In this document: in pieces, positions 25,568 through 38,900 of the stretch
How positions within the stretch are numbered: position 1 is the first letter of the stretch
Layout: the number at the start of each line of letters is the position of its first letter
NCBI RefSeq assembly: GCF_000003815.2
Contig: NC_049989.1
Location: 3,879,960 to 3,943,959, forward strand
DNA from: Branchiostoma floridae
Taxonomy: Eukaryota; Chordata; Leptocardii; Amphioxiformes; Branchiostomatidae
Length of the DNA stretch: 64,000 nucleotides
Reading direction: 5' to 3'
Notes under the pieces: generated by a model
Databases searched by the model: none
Told to the model about the DNA's origin: nothing
Seen by the model: only the letters and a program-made list of their open reading frames with translations
Position numbers and translations under genes: made by a program

Positions 25568-26697
25568 TCTATAACGTTAGTATGGCTATGATCATGGTGG
25601 TTGTGAATCATGTGATTTCATTGTTCATAGCAACAACAGGAAGTCATTTCAACTGTATGTCTCCTCACAAAACAAACCAAGGTCTCTCTTCCTTAGATAA
25701 ACCATTCAATGATAATCTCAAACTAAAGTCTTCATTTTATTCAACCATGAAAAATATGAAGTTTTATTTTGATATGGTTGTATCATCGTTGACCTAACTT
25801 ACTTTGATTAAAGCCTGAAGCATTCCAGTCCAGTCTCCTGTTAACCTTGCCCTTGGCCTTTAACCTCTGATAGCATTGAACTTCAACTCCCGCTGGGTTC
25901 TGTCTGGCTGTCTCACTTGATCCTGGGACCTTTCGTCTCCTGTGGCCTGTCTTTGCAGCTTCTTGTTCTCAGAACTGTCTGCCACAGTCTGACTCTGAGT
26001 TCAGCTCTGTTATCCTGAAGTCAGAGATCATGTTTTATCTGATCTTGGCATCCTCCTCTCTTCTCTCATCTCATTGGCCACTCCAGGTGTAGCATGGGTG
26101 GTCCAATATTTAGTTGACCTGCTTTTGGCCCAGAAGGTCAAGAGCCAAATTCCCTGTCCATCAACACCAATGACTTGCATACCAATGGTGGCAGTCTATA
26201 AGACACACTATTAAGCCAAGATGGTGGAGAAAGAATTGCACACCCCTTCTTCACCATAAAATTAAAAAGTCATGTGCAGGCCAGGCAAATAGGTTGCCGA
26301 ACCGGCAATTGCTTGTCTGCCTGCTCATCTGTCTAATCGACAGGAGAATTAAAAAAAAATTAAGCCATGGGCTAGTCTGTCCATTGTGCTTGCAGAAAGA
26401 CAAAGAGGAAACTTCACTGACATACTTAGTCTATACTGTTATGATTCATATAGCATAAACAATAACATACAGTTCTGTGAGTACATCTAGTGTCTGGCCT
26501 TGTGGTAACCTCTGGAAGATTAGCTTTTTAATGTGTCACATACAGAAAGACTGTCCCATAGATTCCTGCTTACAGTAAAACTGAAAACTGTGTGTAACCT
26601 GCCTCACACTTACAGTACGGTTTCTTTTGTTCTGTTATGTTTTATTGTTATGTAGCTTCTATTGTCAATGTCCAATTACTGTATTATGTTGTCACAG

Positions 26698-26992
26698 GTT
26701 GTACCCATCTAGACCACTATGAAGAGGTCCGCCAGGCCTCCCTTTGGCACATCTGCTGGGTTTCGGCCTCCGTCAAGCCTGGCGGGTAGTCGCGTGGGCA
26801 GCTTCCGTGGCCTGGGGAGATCGGACCTGATGTCGTCAACGGCGCGATCTCCAGCAACGCCTGGCCAGGTGACCAGTAGTGCGGCTGTCATCAGTAGGAG
26901 CAGACACTACCTCAGCCGCAGCCAGGAGCACCTGGCAGACGATCCAGCCGCTCCGTCCAGGAGGGTTCCAGCCAGGCCAAAGTCAAGTCTGG
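26698..26992 (+). CDS. SPECC1L: Cytospin exon 1 (first coding; coding from 26719)
   Basis: Acceptor GTCACAG, 21 bases of leader, then ATG and 91 codons, Arg/Ser/Pro-rich and basic ([15 protein letters not shown]). Ends at a GTGAGT donor with one base carried over. Confidence 0.8.
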
Positions 26993-29900
26993 GTGAGTTT
27001 TATATCCACTGTCTCTGTTGTTGGTTTATATCTGCATATGCTATATAGTACATTCTTTGCATAATACAGTAGAAGCCAGTTAATTGCACAACCGATTGCC
27101 GTGCACTTCTGTTAATTGTACTGAATCCCCAAATCCCAAACAGGTGCGGTCCAGCTGGATAACTTTACATTATGGATAATTGCACAAAAAATGCTGGCAA
27201 ATGGCCATGGGGTGTGCAATTAAATGGCTTCTACTGTACATTCTATGTTGCTTATTCTTATAGAAAGTAGGGTTGGTGATCCTGTATAGACCACTTAACC
27301 TACTATCATTACGTAGAGTTGTGCATTTCCCATACAATATGAACTTGGTAGGAGTCATACACTTTGCAGATTTCAATTTTACTAGTAATGTTTTCAGTAA
27401 AACTGCTAAATTTGATGTCCTGATTTATTTGTTTTGGGCATTTAGTGCTTCCACCATCAAACCAGTTACTACTACTACTCTATATTGATTTTATAGATCT
27501 TATCATGACATCATCCTGTTTCCCCCAGTGTTGGTTGTAAGGTTTATCTGTCAGTCCCAGCTTTCCTGCTGTCTTTTTGTGGGCCAAACCTTCTCATCTG
27601 GCAGGAAGGGTTTTGGCACATGGCTGTACATGTGATGTAACCAATCACATGGCAATACATTATGATATGATTATACCTTCTAGCCAAACAAGGCTGACTC
27701 CATATGTCACAATATTAGAACTAAAAGTCAAGTAGATATGTATTGAAGAGCTGGTAAATTGCATATTTTGGTTTGGTGTATCAAATTGGCCCTGACCTTT
27801 GAGTAAAATGACATGAGGCCAATAATATAGCTTTTTAATGTCCTTGGTTATGGTATGGGGGTCTGCATTGGGGTAATTCATTGCAAATGATGGATATGAT
27901 TTTCAGGGCTTATTATTATCATTATCGTAAAATTTTTATAAGGGGCTACTTGACACTTAAACTCTTTCATTATAGCATATGATGGTAAACACATTATATC
28001 AATTTTACAAATAAAGTTATGCTCTACATTAGAAGAGTATAGCAGTTTTACAATACAAATCTTACAGAAAACAAACACCCAGTCTCAAATAACTACTAGT
28101 TTCTATATATGGAGATAATCAGACAACCAAAGCATTTAATGGCATATCCCAAATGTTTTTTTTTTCTCCAGTATATATCTAGTTTGTAGATTTATTTAAT
28201 TTGCTGAATGTGATTGTACAAATACATACTGATAATGACTTTTAATTCTGCACATGTCTGTGCAACCATGTTAGAGGAAACTGACACTCCTGAAGTAGGT
28301 AAGTAAAGTTCAAGTACAGTACAGCAATATTGGTTCTGATGTATGTGTCAGCCACTGCAAGGTAATGGTGACAACACTTGAGATTAGAATGGAGATTGGA
28401 GAAGTTATGTAGATGTCTCTGTTTTTACCCCCACATTGATACATACATATGCTTAAAAGTGACTGCTTTATAAATACACCCTGACTTACCGGGACACATC
28501 ATCAGTAATGAAACTGGGATCACTCAGGTGTTTCAGAAAAAAAGGTATGGCTGAGCAAAGTTTCAAAATGTAGTAGTAGCTCTATTTTCACAATTTCCCA
28601 TCAAATGTTACTCAAGTATTTGGCAACCAAAATTCAAGTTCAAAGTCTCAAATGTCATTATCGGTTGCCAGTACATGTAGTAGTACTTAAGACTTTTAGT
28701 TCAAACTGACATCAAAGCTACTTAAAGTAGGTACCATATCTTTGACCCATTGTGCTATCAAATCATGTACCAGTCAATGGAAGAGGCTCTTGACCTTGAT
28801 CTTCTTTAACACTAAGTGGGGAGAATTATCCTAAGTCTGTAATAGCCTGTTTAGTCTGGCTGTGATCACCAAAAGGCATTCCACGTTACATTAAGTTAAC
28901 ATCACCCTTGAATACCATAATTCCTGGTGAAGGGGGTGCTTATTCCTTTCATTTCAACATTTACCATATGTGAAAATAAAGAACAGAATATGTCCCATTG
29001 TTCCCCTTTTTTCTCATACTGTGCCATTTCCAAAATTTCCTCTTCAACATGTACAAATGTCCTCCCCCATGTAGTATAATGGAACAGCCCAGATGAAGTC
29101 ATTATCAAGGTCAAAGGCGGTTGCTTTGACCTGCTTTATTTGTTCAATACCTTTTGAATCAGCTTTTCAGGCACAAAGAACAAGGTGCAATGATGTCACC
29201 TGCATTTGGAATGGTTGAATAAAGCCTGTGGGGAAAGACCAAAAATGCCAAGTCTTCAACGTGGGCTAGCTGCTTTAAAAGGAATTTTTTCTAAATTAAG
29301 AGAGCTTATAGAAAACATTTGTGTAAGCAATCACATACCATGTGTGCCAATTAGAATGACATCAAGCAACGAAAATAACTGTTCTGAAAACTTTGACCCC
29401 ACCCAAGAAACTCTTGTAAGCCTTCCATTTAGTTGTAACCTGTAACAAAACAAATACAAGAGTCATCCTTCAGAGCCCTTTCATGTAAACTGTGTCTTTT
29501 TGTATACAAGAATGACGTACAGTCTAACAGCTGCCACTGGTGGTCAATTCACATTGGCATTCAGAAGGACTAGATAGAGTTTTGCCATCTTCTTCACTGT
29601 AACATGTCATGTTAGTGTGGCATTTTTCTGTAAAAAATAGTTACTCCAAATAATTATTTCCTTGTATCTGTGAATCAGCATCAGTTTGGAGGTTTAGATC
29701 CACAGATTAAGGATAACTGTTTAGAATTACGTTATCGAGTAAGATACTGAGTTTGAATAAGAAAAGGACTAGCAATGGATGCTCGTGGTGACCTTCGTTC
29801 AAAGGATGATGCTCCAGTTGCGAGAGGTAAAGTTACTAGTAATTTGTAAAGAGATCTAGAGAGGTGATCTAGACTGGTGAAAATGCATTTAATTTCTCTT

Positions 29901-32900
29901 CAAAACCAAAGGTTATTTAGTTGATTGCAGGTACATGTATCAGCTACAGTATGGTAATTTTTTCTGGATACAAAATTAAATTTATGACTCATATCTCTAT
30001 TGTGTTGATGTCATTACACACCTTTGAGCAAACATGTCCTTATCAAACCTGATTTCATAAGAGTACAAGTCTTTCATAAGAGTACAAGTCATGTATCATT
30101 TTCAGTCACACAAGGAGAGTCCACTTACAGCAGATTTTTCCTGTACATTTTCAGGCCTTGCCACCTCGGCAGCGCCCAGGAAAACCAGCAGCTCATCAAA
30201 CGCCTCCTCAACTTCAGCAAAGGACAGTGGGTCCCGCGAGAAAAATGGCCCCGCCCGAGAAAATGGCGGCAGCAAGGACAAGACAGTCACAACGAAGGAA
30301 AACAACAACAAGGAGAAGACCACTGCGGCAAAGGAAACAGCAGCAAAAACAGAAGCCTCCAAGGAGAAACCAACCAAGGAGAAAACCAAGTCAGACAGCG
30401 GCTCCAGAAGACTTTCAAAAGACAAGACCGGAGCTTCCAAGTCGCGTTCCTGCGACAAGAGGGTCCAGCCGGTGGCCCCGACACGCGTTTCCTCGGGGAG
30501 GGATAACGAGGTTCCGTCCCGCGTGGTGCCGTCGCGGATCGATATGGACGTGCTGAAGGAAGAGCTGCGTCAGGTCCGCCTGCTGCTGGAACGACAGGTC
30601 GAGCAGGGCCCCGCCACCAGCGGGGAGGAGCGCAACAGCGTACACGAGACCCTCGTGAAGATGATCGAACAGCTACAACAGCAGAACCAGACCATCAGCC
30701 AGGAACTCACAGGACTCCGGGGAGAGGTGGGACTAGAATTCCAGTTTCGGAACCTCGCCAAATATATCTTCATCTTATCATTTAGTCTCATCTATCTTAA
30801 TTTGATTAGAACTGTTCAGCAATTTTGTAGCTTTATCAAAGCAAAATGTGAAGAAAAACATAATTGTTGATGTATTTGATACAATTATCCAAATCTGAAG
30901 CCTTTTTTGTTTTACAATTTTCAGGAAAAAATCACCTAAGGGTGTCAGTTCTATATTTTGAAAAATTATGCTATTGTAATCTTAGATGATAATAAATTAT
31001 AACCCTATTTCCTATTATACAGCATTCACCATTGAATGACCTTATGTAAATCAGCCCTAATGGAAAGTAATTGCATTTGGACGGGACATTCTGATAGACA
31101 TCTGCATATTAGATTTCAGCTAATGAGGAAAACCATATCACTGTCCATAATTCATGAACTGGTTTCAGGTTTCATGTCATTTGGACTTGTCTAGTGATGC
31201 TGTATTTTGGGAAAATCGTTTCATGATTTTGCTATCAATGGTAGTTTTAGGAAGGTAAGACTAAGAGATTTCTAATGGGTATTCTTACAATCACATTATG
31301 GAAGCTGTGAGAAGTATTTGTTTCAGGATCTGAGTATGCATATAAATGATAATCCTATCATGCATAAATGAATGCCTTTTATACAGTGCTTCCAAAAAGA
31401 GATATTCTTTTCTCAGCCCATTTTATCAAATCTTAAGTTGGTTATTTCCTAATGCCGTGTGTATATAGCTGGGAAGGATTTTGGCTTCCTCTTAAGGTCC
31501 GAAAGCATCTGTTTATGGCCGTGTGGCACGTTGATACACCCGATCCCTCGATCTCGTAAGTTAAGCAATGTGCAGTCCGGTCAGGACCACCATGGAAAAT
31601 TAGATGCTATAGCCAGGTCCTTCATTTTTTGGAAGAGACGTAAAATGGAGGTCCTGTGTTCGAGTAGTTGCCTAGTGCAGGTAGTTCATTACTATAAACA
31701 TTGGGTACCTACTGGCTGCAAACAAAATATACCAAATGTATTATTATTATTATTATTATTGTTATCATTTTTATTATTATTCATCCCTACAGAACCGTCT
31801 CCTGAGGGAGAGACTGAGTGCCTTGGGTCTGTCACTGGACCAGAAGACTGATGCAGAAAAGGAGTTGTTGTTGTTGCAACAAGGCACCACAGGTGCTGAG
31901 GCCTCCTCCATGATGAGCGTGGTCGAGGGTGCACCTGCAGCACCTGGGGGGCCTTTGAGTGCTTCCAGTTCATCACCAGGTTTGTACTGTACTGTTTTTT
32001 TTACACTCTCAAGTCAATTGTAAAACCAGTGCCCACCCCATTGCTTTTCATTAATATCCACACTAACTGTCCAGTTGCTATTACCAAGGATAAGAATAAA
32101 AAGGAAAAAATGGGAACCTCACTGGAGATAAACCTCCAAAATATATTCAAGCATATCCTGTTACGATTTATCAGATGTATACTCGTACAGCTACAAGGGA
32201 GGACTTTCATACAATGCAAGATAATCAATGAAGCATAGAAGGATAAAAGGGAATGTCACATGAACTGAGATAAAACCAACATTTATTTAAACATCCTGTT
32301 ATGATTCATCAAAAGTATAAAAGGTAATAACTAATAGTACTTTCAACACTGGTATACCACTAGATAAACGGTAACTATTGCTCAGAGTCAGATGTTGGTC
32401 ACAAACCAACAAATGCTGTTGAGAATGTTCCGTCCTAAGTGTCGATAAGGAAAGGTAACACTCTAAGATACAGTCAAACCTGTACTAGTGACCCACGGTA
32501 TGTAAGGGCCACCTGGTCGATGCAAGGAGGTAAAAACCTACTTGGTCAATGCGACCACTTTTTGTGGTCTCTTCGATAATTTTGCCCATTGACTCTACAG
32601 TGACCACCTTTCACATAGACCAGATTTTACCAGCCCACTGTCTGGTCACCTTGGGCAGGTTTGACTGGACTGTATGTGACTACTTTTAATACCTGTCATG
32701 CCCCCCTCCCCCCAGGCTCCATGGAGGACCTCCTGCAGGGTGATGTGGAGGCTAACCTGAGCGGCGGGAGGAGCGACACGCCCGACAACCTGAGCCAGGA
32801 CTCGGGGGACCTGCTGGGCAGCGGGAGTATCCGGGACTGCACCACCGGCAGCGAGGTGTCCATGGTCGACCTGCAGGAGAGGATCATCGCCATGGAGGAG

Positions 32901-35900
32901 AACCAGCAGAGCGTGAGCGAGGAACTGGAGGCTACCATTCAGGTGTGTTTGTTGTTTGTTTGTTTGTTTTTCCTTCTATCCTTACCATGTCTATTCCAAG
33001 AGTGAGCCTGAAAAAAAAAAACTTTAAAACAGAGTACACCTCACCTTAAAGATATCTTGCTTGATTTTAATGCTCAGATTTCAATTCAAGAACAACCAAC
33101 ACAGTACAGTCAGATGCTGTCTTTCTCTCTGCTTAGATAATCATTTGTCACCATATGTATTGTACATGAAGTTAAGCAGTGGTAAAATGTTAAAACACAA
33201 CTGCAGAGAATCTTTGGACTATCAAAGTTTTTGTCTTCTTTTTGACACTATTGTTAAGAACGAACAACTATTCAAATAAATTTTGTGTTGTGTTGAGTTA
33301 TTTTTCACTGACTTGTGATACCTTGATTATTGTCCATACAGGAGCTGACTGAACAACAGATGACTGTTGAGGAAATTTCCTCTGAGAACGAACAACTCCA
33401 GAAGGAAAACGCTGTCATCATGGAGTCCCTTCGCCAGCAGACGGAGCGGCTGGAACAGAGCCGAGCAGAGGTGGAGGAACTGAAGACTCTCCTAGCCCAA
33501 TCGCAGAAGCAACCAAAGCTGGAGAAGTCCACCTCCACATCTCACCTCAGTGCTCCTGCTAGTCCCATCATCGGGGAGGCCATGAGGCGCGTACGACGAT
33601 CCAGCTCATCCAGCTCGGAAAGAGGAAAGGACGGGCAAGCTACAGCAGGCACGGATGCCGCAACGATGCCGTCGGACATTCCTGAAGCTCACGACGTGAC
33701 AGACAGCACGATAGGAAACGCACAGGTGGAGGCAGAACGTGCGAAGTCGCGGTGTGCGGAGCTGGAACGGTCGCTTGGGAAGAAGAGCAGGGAGCTGGCA
33801 AGGCTGGAGGACAGGGTACAGAAGCTGGAGGCTGACAGGACATGTGCTAATGATGACATCAGAGACCTGAAGTTCCAGCTGGATCATATGACAGCTGAAG
33901 TTAGAATGAAGGTAATGATCACACTTACAATGTACTTTTCATTTCTCATGATAAGCGCAATAAGCCCTACACCCTGTTCTTTTCAAACACCTCTGTCAAA
34001 AGCAGCTCCATTAGCACAGGAATGACTGCCACCAGTTGTTTATCATGCCAGCTGACTTACGCATTGAAGTTAAAGTCCTGTCCTCCATGTATCTGAGAGT
34101 TAAGCCTGCAATATTTTTGCCAATTAGTGATTTGTAAAACAGTTAGAGGCCTTAAATTATCACACAATATTCCTCTGCTCTGTCTCTTTTATAAAAGCCT
34201 TTGCATGTGATTGTGGCACTTTGGCATTCAGTTGTTATGTTGACATGACAAACTTATGATTTGAATCTGATCAATCATTTTTTTAATTTGCTCCTCAGGA
34301 TGATGAGATCTCTGGTCTGCGTGAGTCAGCAGAAGAGCTTGAGCGAGCGGCGCAGAGTCACGTCTCCGAAAAACGACAAGATTCCATCCTCATCTCGGAG
34401 CTGCAGGGGGCCATCAAAAGCCTCAAGCAACAAAAAGTAGATTATTTATGATTCAGAATCTCTGACAGTCTGACAACTGTAGACTTTCCATGTGTTGGTT
34501 TGTATGATGTTAAACGTAGTGTGTTCATTTGCCAGCTATCATGTCATAAATAGAATTACCTCTATGAAAAATGAAAGTTTGTTTTTGGCATGTTTGCGTA
34601 TTTGTATTTCCACATATTTGTGTCAGCATGATTTAAGAAGGTCTAAATGACTTGGAATGATACTAGAAGTATTTGGTCTTGGGAAGGCAAAGGCCAAAGT
34701 CAATTTTGCGCCTCCTCATAGTTTTCTTTGGTATTGCAGCAGAACGTCAGTTTGTATCCTTTGTCCTGAACATGCTATGGTCTTGATTTTTGGAGACAGA
34801 GAACCTTGATGTCAGGAATAAGTGGTGTAGATTTGGTCCCCTAGCAGCTTGTTGTTTTGTTTCCCAGGCTGATCTTGAGCTGGAGTTGACGAGCGCCCAG
34901 CGACAGCGCGAGAACGACGCGGAGGAGTGGCGACAGTTCCAGGCGGACCTGCAGACGGCGGTCGTCATCGCTAACGACATGAGAACGGAGGCTCAGGAGG
35001 AGCTGCTTCAGCTGAAGAAGGACTATAATGAGCTGAAACAGAGACTGCACAATGTGCATGGTGGGCCATTGTTACTGTGTACATAGGCTTTGGTTTCAAA
35101 TTGCCTGTTTTTTATGTGTCCAATTATTTGAATACACTGTGAGTGGGAAGATGCATATGGTGTCATGGCAAAGTCAGACTTACAAAAGTGGCAGGAAGTA
35201 TCAGATTTGGACATGATGGGGCTACTAATACATGGGCAGGTATTGCTTTTAGTCTGTTTACCTTTTCATACATAGATATTCCATGTGCTAGTCATGTTCA
35301 CTGTAGGCTGACAGGAAGTGATCAATGGACACATATAACATGGAGACAAACGAGAAACTCTAATTTCTAAATATTCAATGGAGGCATGAAACCATTTGTT
35401 ACTGTAAACGCAGAAACTTTCGCGGTGGTTTAATATTCGCGGTGGTTTAATATTTGCGGTTTTCACGGTGGCCACTTCACCGCGAACTTAAAACCACCGT
35501 GAACATCTTTCCATGGCAGTAAGAGACTACAGTGCATGGTCCTAACGCGAATTTAAAACCACCGTGAAAAGTCCTTTTTCCCGATACCGCAAAATTGAAA
35601 CTCCGCGAACTTAAATGCATTTACAGTATTCTCTTTTTATTATAATGATTACTTGTTTTGTGTTTCCCAACCACAGCTAGTCCTGGTGCCAGTGGTGAGA
35701 CCACACCCAAACAGAAGGACCCACAGATCCAGGGCAGGGTACAGGACTACCTGGCCTCTGTGGAGAAGGACTTGTCAGCTCTAAGGTAGCTGTTTGTCTT
35801 TTTTTCTTCCAGCACATGTTTTTCTTTGCTTTTCAGAATGTAATGCATGACAAGTTTTAGAAATCTTAAATGTTTACATCTGGAGGAACTTTTGTCATTG

Positions 35901-38900
35901 AGATTTCTAAAAGAATACCTCAAAATCAAATGAATGGTTTTATGCCAAACAGCATTTACTCAAGCAACTGGATATGATTTGGAAACGGTGAGAAATTTCA
36001 GATACTGAGATAGCATTCAGTGTCACTGATGAATGATAGTGGATGGTATCTGCAACATATCAACATTTCCCAAATTATATCCAGTTGCTTGAGTAACTGC
36101 TATTTGGCATATCTTGTGTCTCTAACCTTCATTGATGTGTAAATGGTTTTACATTTTGTATTTTCATTTTCCAGACAGGGAGCAGGAGTGAAGAGACCAG
36201 ATAGTGCCTCCCCCATCAATGTGAAAAGTCTGGTCAAGTCATTCAATGTGGCATCACAGAGTCCACCATCTCCCACGGCAACGGTGCCACCCTCACCAGC
36301 CTCACCACTTACACTGCACGGAGTCACACTCAGGTAAGAGACTTATTGACCTGTTTTATTGACATCTTGTCTGCATAAGATAAATACATTCTGCCTTTAT
36401 CATTATGCTTTAATCAGCACGTGCCATCATTTTTTAGAAAGTATAGTAATTGAACACACCCCACTACCAGTGGACTCCCTATAGTGATTGCACATTAGTC
36501 ATAACTGTGTTGCCCAAGAGCTAAAGAAACAGAGATCAAGGGGTGCTGTCCTACATACCTTAACTTTAGAGGTAGTCAGGATTCCAACTAACTTATTTGT
36601 ATCTCAGTTGCTTGCAGCACTCTTAACCTAATGTTGTGTCATTGATATATTCCTGTTCATACATGCATTCCAGTCCTAAAGAGGAGGAGGAGTAAGTACA
36701 TATGTGCATTGTCTGTTTTTCAGGACTTTGAAGGTTCTGATGAATTCATCTAGATTGTTGTATATATTAAGGTGGCAAGATGAAGATGTGCATGCACACT
36801 TTAAAGTTTGAATGATTAGATGTATGGTGCCATGCTTTGCTGACCATAACCATAATGCTCAGAATGAGTCAGATTTAAGAATAATGGAAATAGCAAATGA
36901 TAATTTTGTACAGAGAAAATAATACACGTCTCCGATCAGATGTAACTAAGCAAGGACGTCTGATATAATGTCCTTGAACTAAGTAATTTCATCATTGACA
37001 GATCTCAAAGTTCACTGATAGAATCTACAATATCTGTACCTTTACTGTTTGAAAATGGAAGTTCTCCAAGATATGCCAAATAGGATGTTGTGCAATGAAA
37101 ATGATACAATGTACATGTTTCAGATAAGGTCTCAAAGATTTGTACAATTTCTGTGCCTTTACTGTTTGAAAGTGAAAGATCTCCACTGTTGCAGGGAGAA
37201 GAACCCAGCCTCAACAGCCAATCCGCAGTGGCGACACAGCCAGCCCAACCCGTCCTTACCACGGCTGCTGGAGGACGAGGCTGACTCTCCGCAGGGGAAG
37301 GTCACGTCACCGGGTGGGGAGGGGGGCAGGAGGAGCAGTGTGCCCACCATTCCTGGTAGGGATACTAGCTTGTAACTTAATACTTCTCTGTTGCTGTATC
37401 GACCTTATGCTGATTCTGCCTAGTCAACAAACTCAAGCTCAGAGCACTTTGATTGGTCAAGGACGCAACGTATGAGTAAATGCAAAGATGCTATGTATGA
37501 GAAATGATGCAAGTGTGTCATAAAACATTTGAGGCATATATATTTAGAAACAGTGGTATTAGGATTTTAGGAATTCTGGTAACATTTTTGTCATCTGAAT
37601 TTGGAAGTTACATTACTAGCAATTTTTTTATTCAATGGTCATTTCTAACAATATTTGAACTAAGGCAAAAAGTTAAAACAAATATGCTTCAATTTCAGAC
37701 GTATTTTGTAATGTCTACTGTATGGTTATTGTTTGTAACTTTCTAGCTATGCAACCTATCAAAGTTTTGTTCCTACGGTGGATGTATTTCATTTGACTCC
37801 TCGTCTTTCTGTTTACAATACAGAATTAGAAGCCCTGAAATCCCCAGAATCACCACCCACCAGTAAGGATCAGACAGCAGCCCAGCAGCCTGCGGTTGGT
37901 CAGGAGTCTCGGAGCCCAGTGGCGAGGGGAATCCTGAAGAAGAAGGAAGTAGCAAGGGCAGTTCCTGCTCCTACCTCGCCAGCTAATGGGTTAGTAGACT
38001 GGTCATCGTATCGTATTAACTATATTGTATGGTTATATGTCCTACATCTGACCTGACATGGATAACAACTACGATTGCCTACCTATGACCCTTACCAAGG
38101 AGGTTTCCCTCTTTCAACCTCCTTGCCCTTACACATCCCATTTGAAATGCTCCCCACAACTATGATTATAGAAAATACTGTAAATGTAGAAATTTTTGCT
38201 GTGGTTTTATAGTCGCGTTTTTTGCGTTGCCAATTCACCGCAAACTTAAAACCACCATTTTTCCATGGCAGTAAGAGACTACAGTGCATGGTGCTACCAC
38301 GAACAGTCCTTTTTCCCTCTACTGCAAAATTAAATCCCTGCAAACTTAAATGCATTTACAGTAATTTTGATATTCCATGTACAAATCTATTTATGCCTGG
38401 TAACAGATTGGTTTATGTTTTCTATATATCACAGATAATTAGCTAAAACCTGTTCAATGTACTGTATTACATATACATGTTGTTGTTGTTTTCTGCCAGC
38501 AGTGACAGGAGAGACTCCATCAGTGCCAGGGATCCCCTGGCAGCTCTAGTGAAGAGGGAGAGGGGACGGGTCCAAGAGGAACGCACTGCTGAAATGGTGT
38601 CAGAGGAAGACACAGGGATACACGGTATTGCACACTACAGTGACTCGTACAATTCCTAAAACTGTTCTCGGATGTGGCATTTACTATACAAATTTGATAT
38701 CATTTTATATACAAATGAAGATGGTGTTTTGCAAATGACATACAATTGAATTTACAGTACACATGGTTGGTAGGAAATTTGTAATTTGACTGTTAACCTG
38801 GTCTTAAAACGATATTTAAGTTTAAAGTAAGTTTACTAATTTTTTATGAGTTTGCTCAGTACAAGGTAGAAAGGTCACGTCTACTCACTGAACTATATTT

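Larger units (their letters stand above)
26993..30154. other. Cytospin intron 1, with MITE and two candidate alternative exons
   Basis: AT-rich intron. Besides the MITE at 27065-27238 and the candidate exons at 28275 and 29775 I see no further element. Open frames in it lack splice support. Confidence 0.5.

Noticed and set aside
30024-30645. Several long frames on both strands over cytospin exon 2
   Set aside because: Shadows of the Lys/Glu-rich exon; only the frame continuing from exon 1 and into exon 3 matches the family.
31512-31612. A functional 5S rRNA gene
   Set aside because: Too many changes and length differences from 5S, and joined to a SINE body and ATT tail; read as a 5S-derived SINE.
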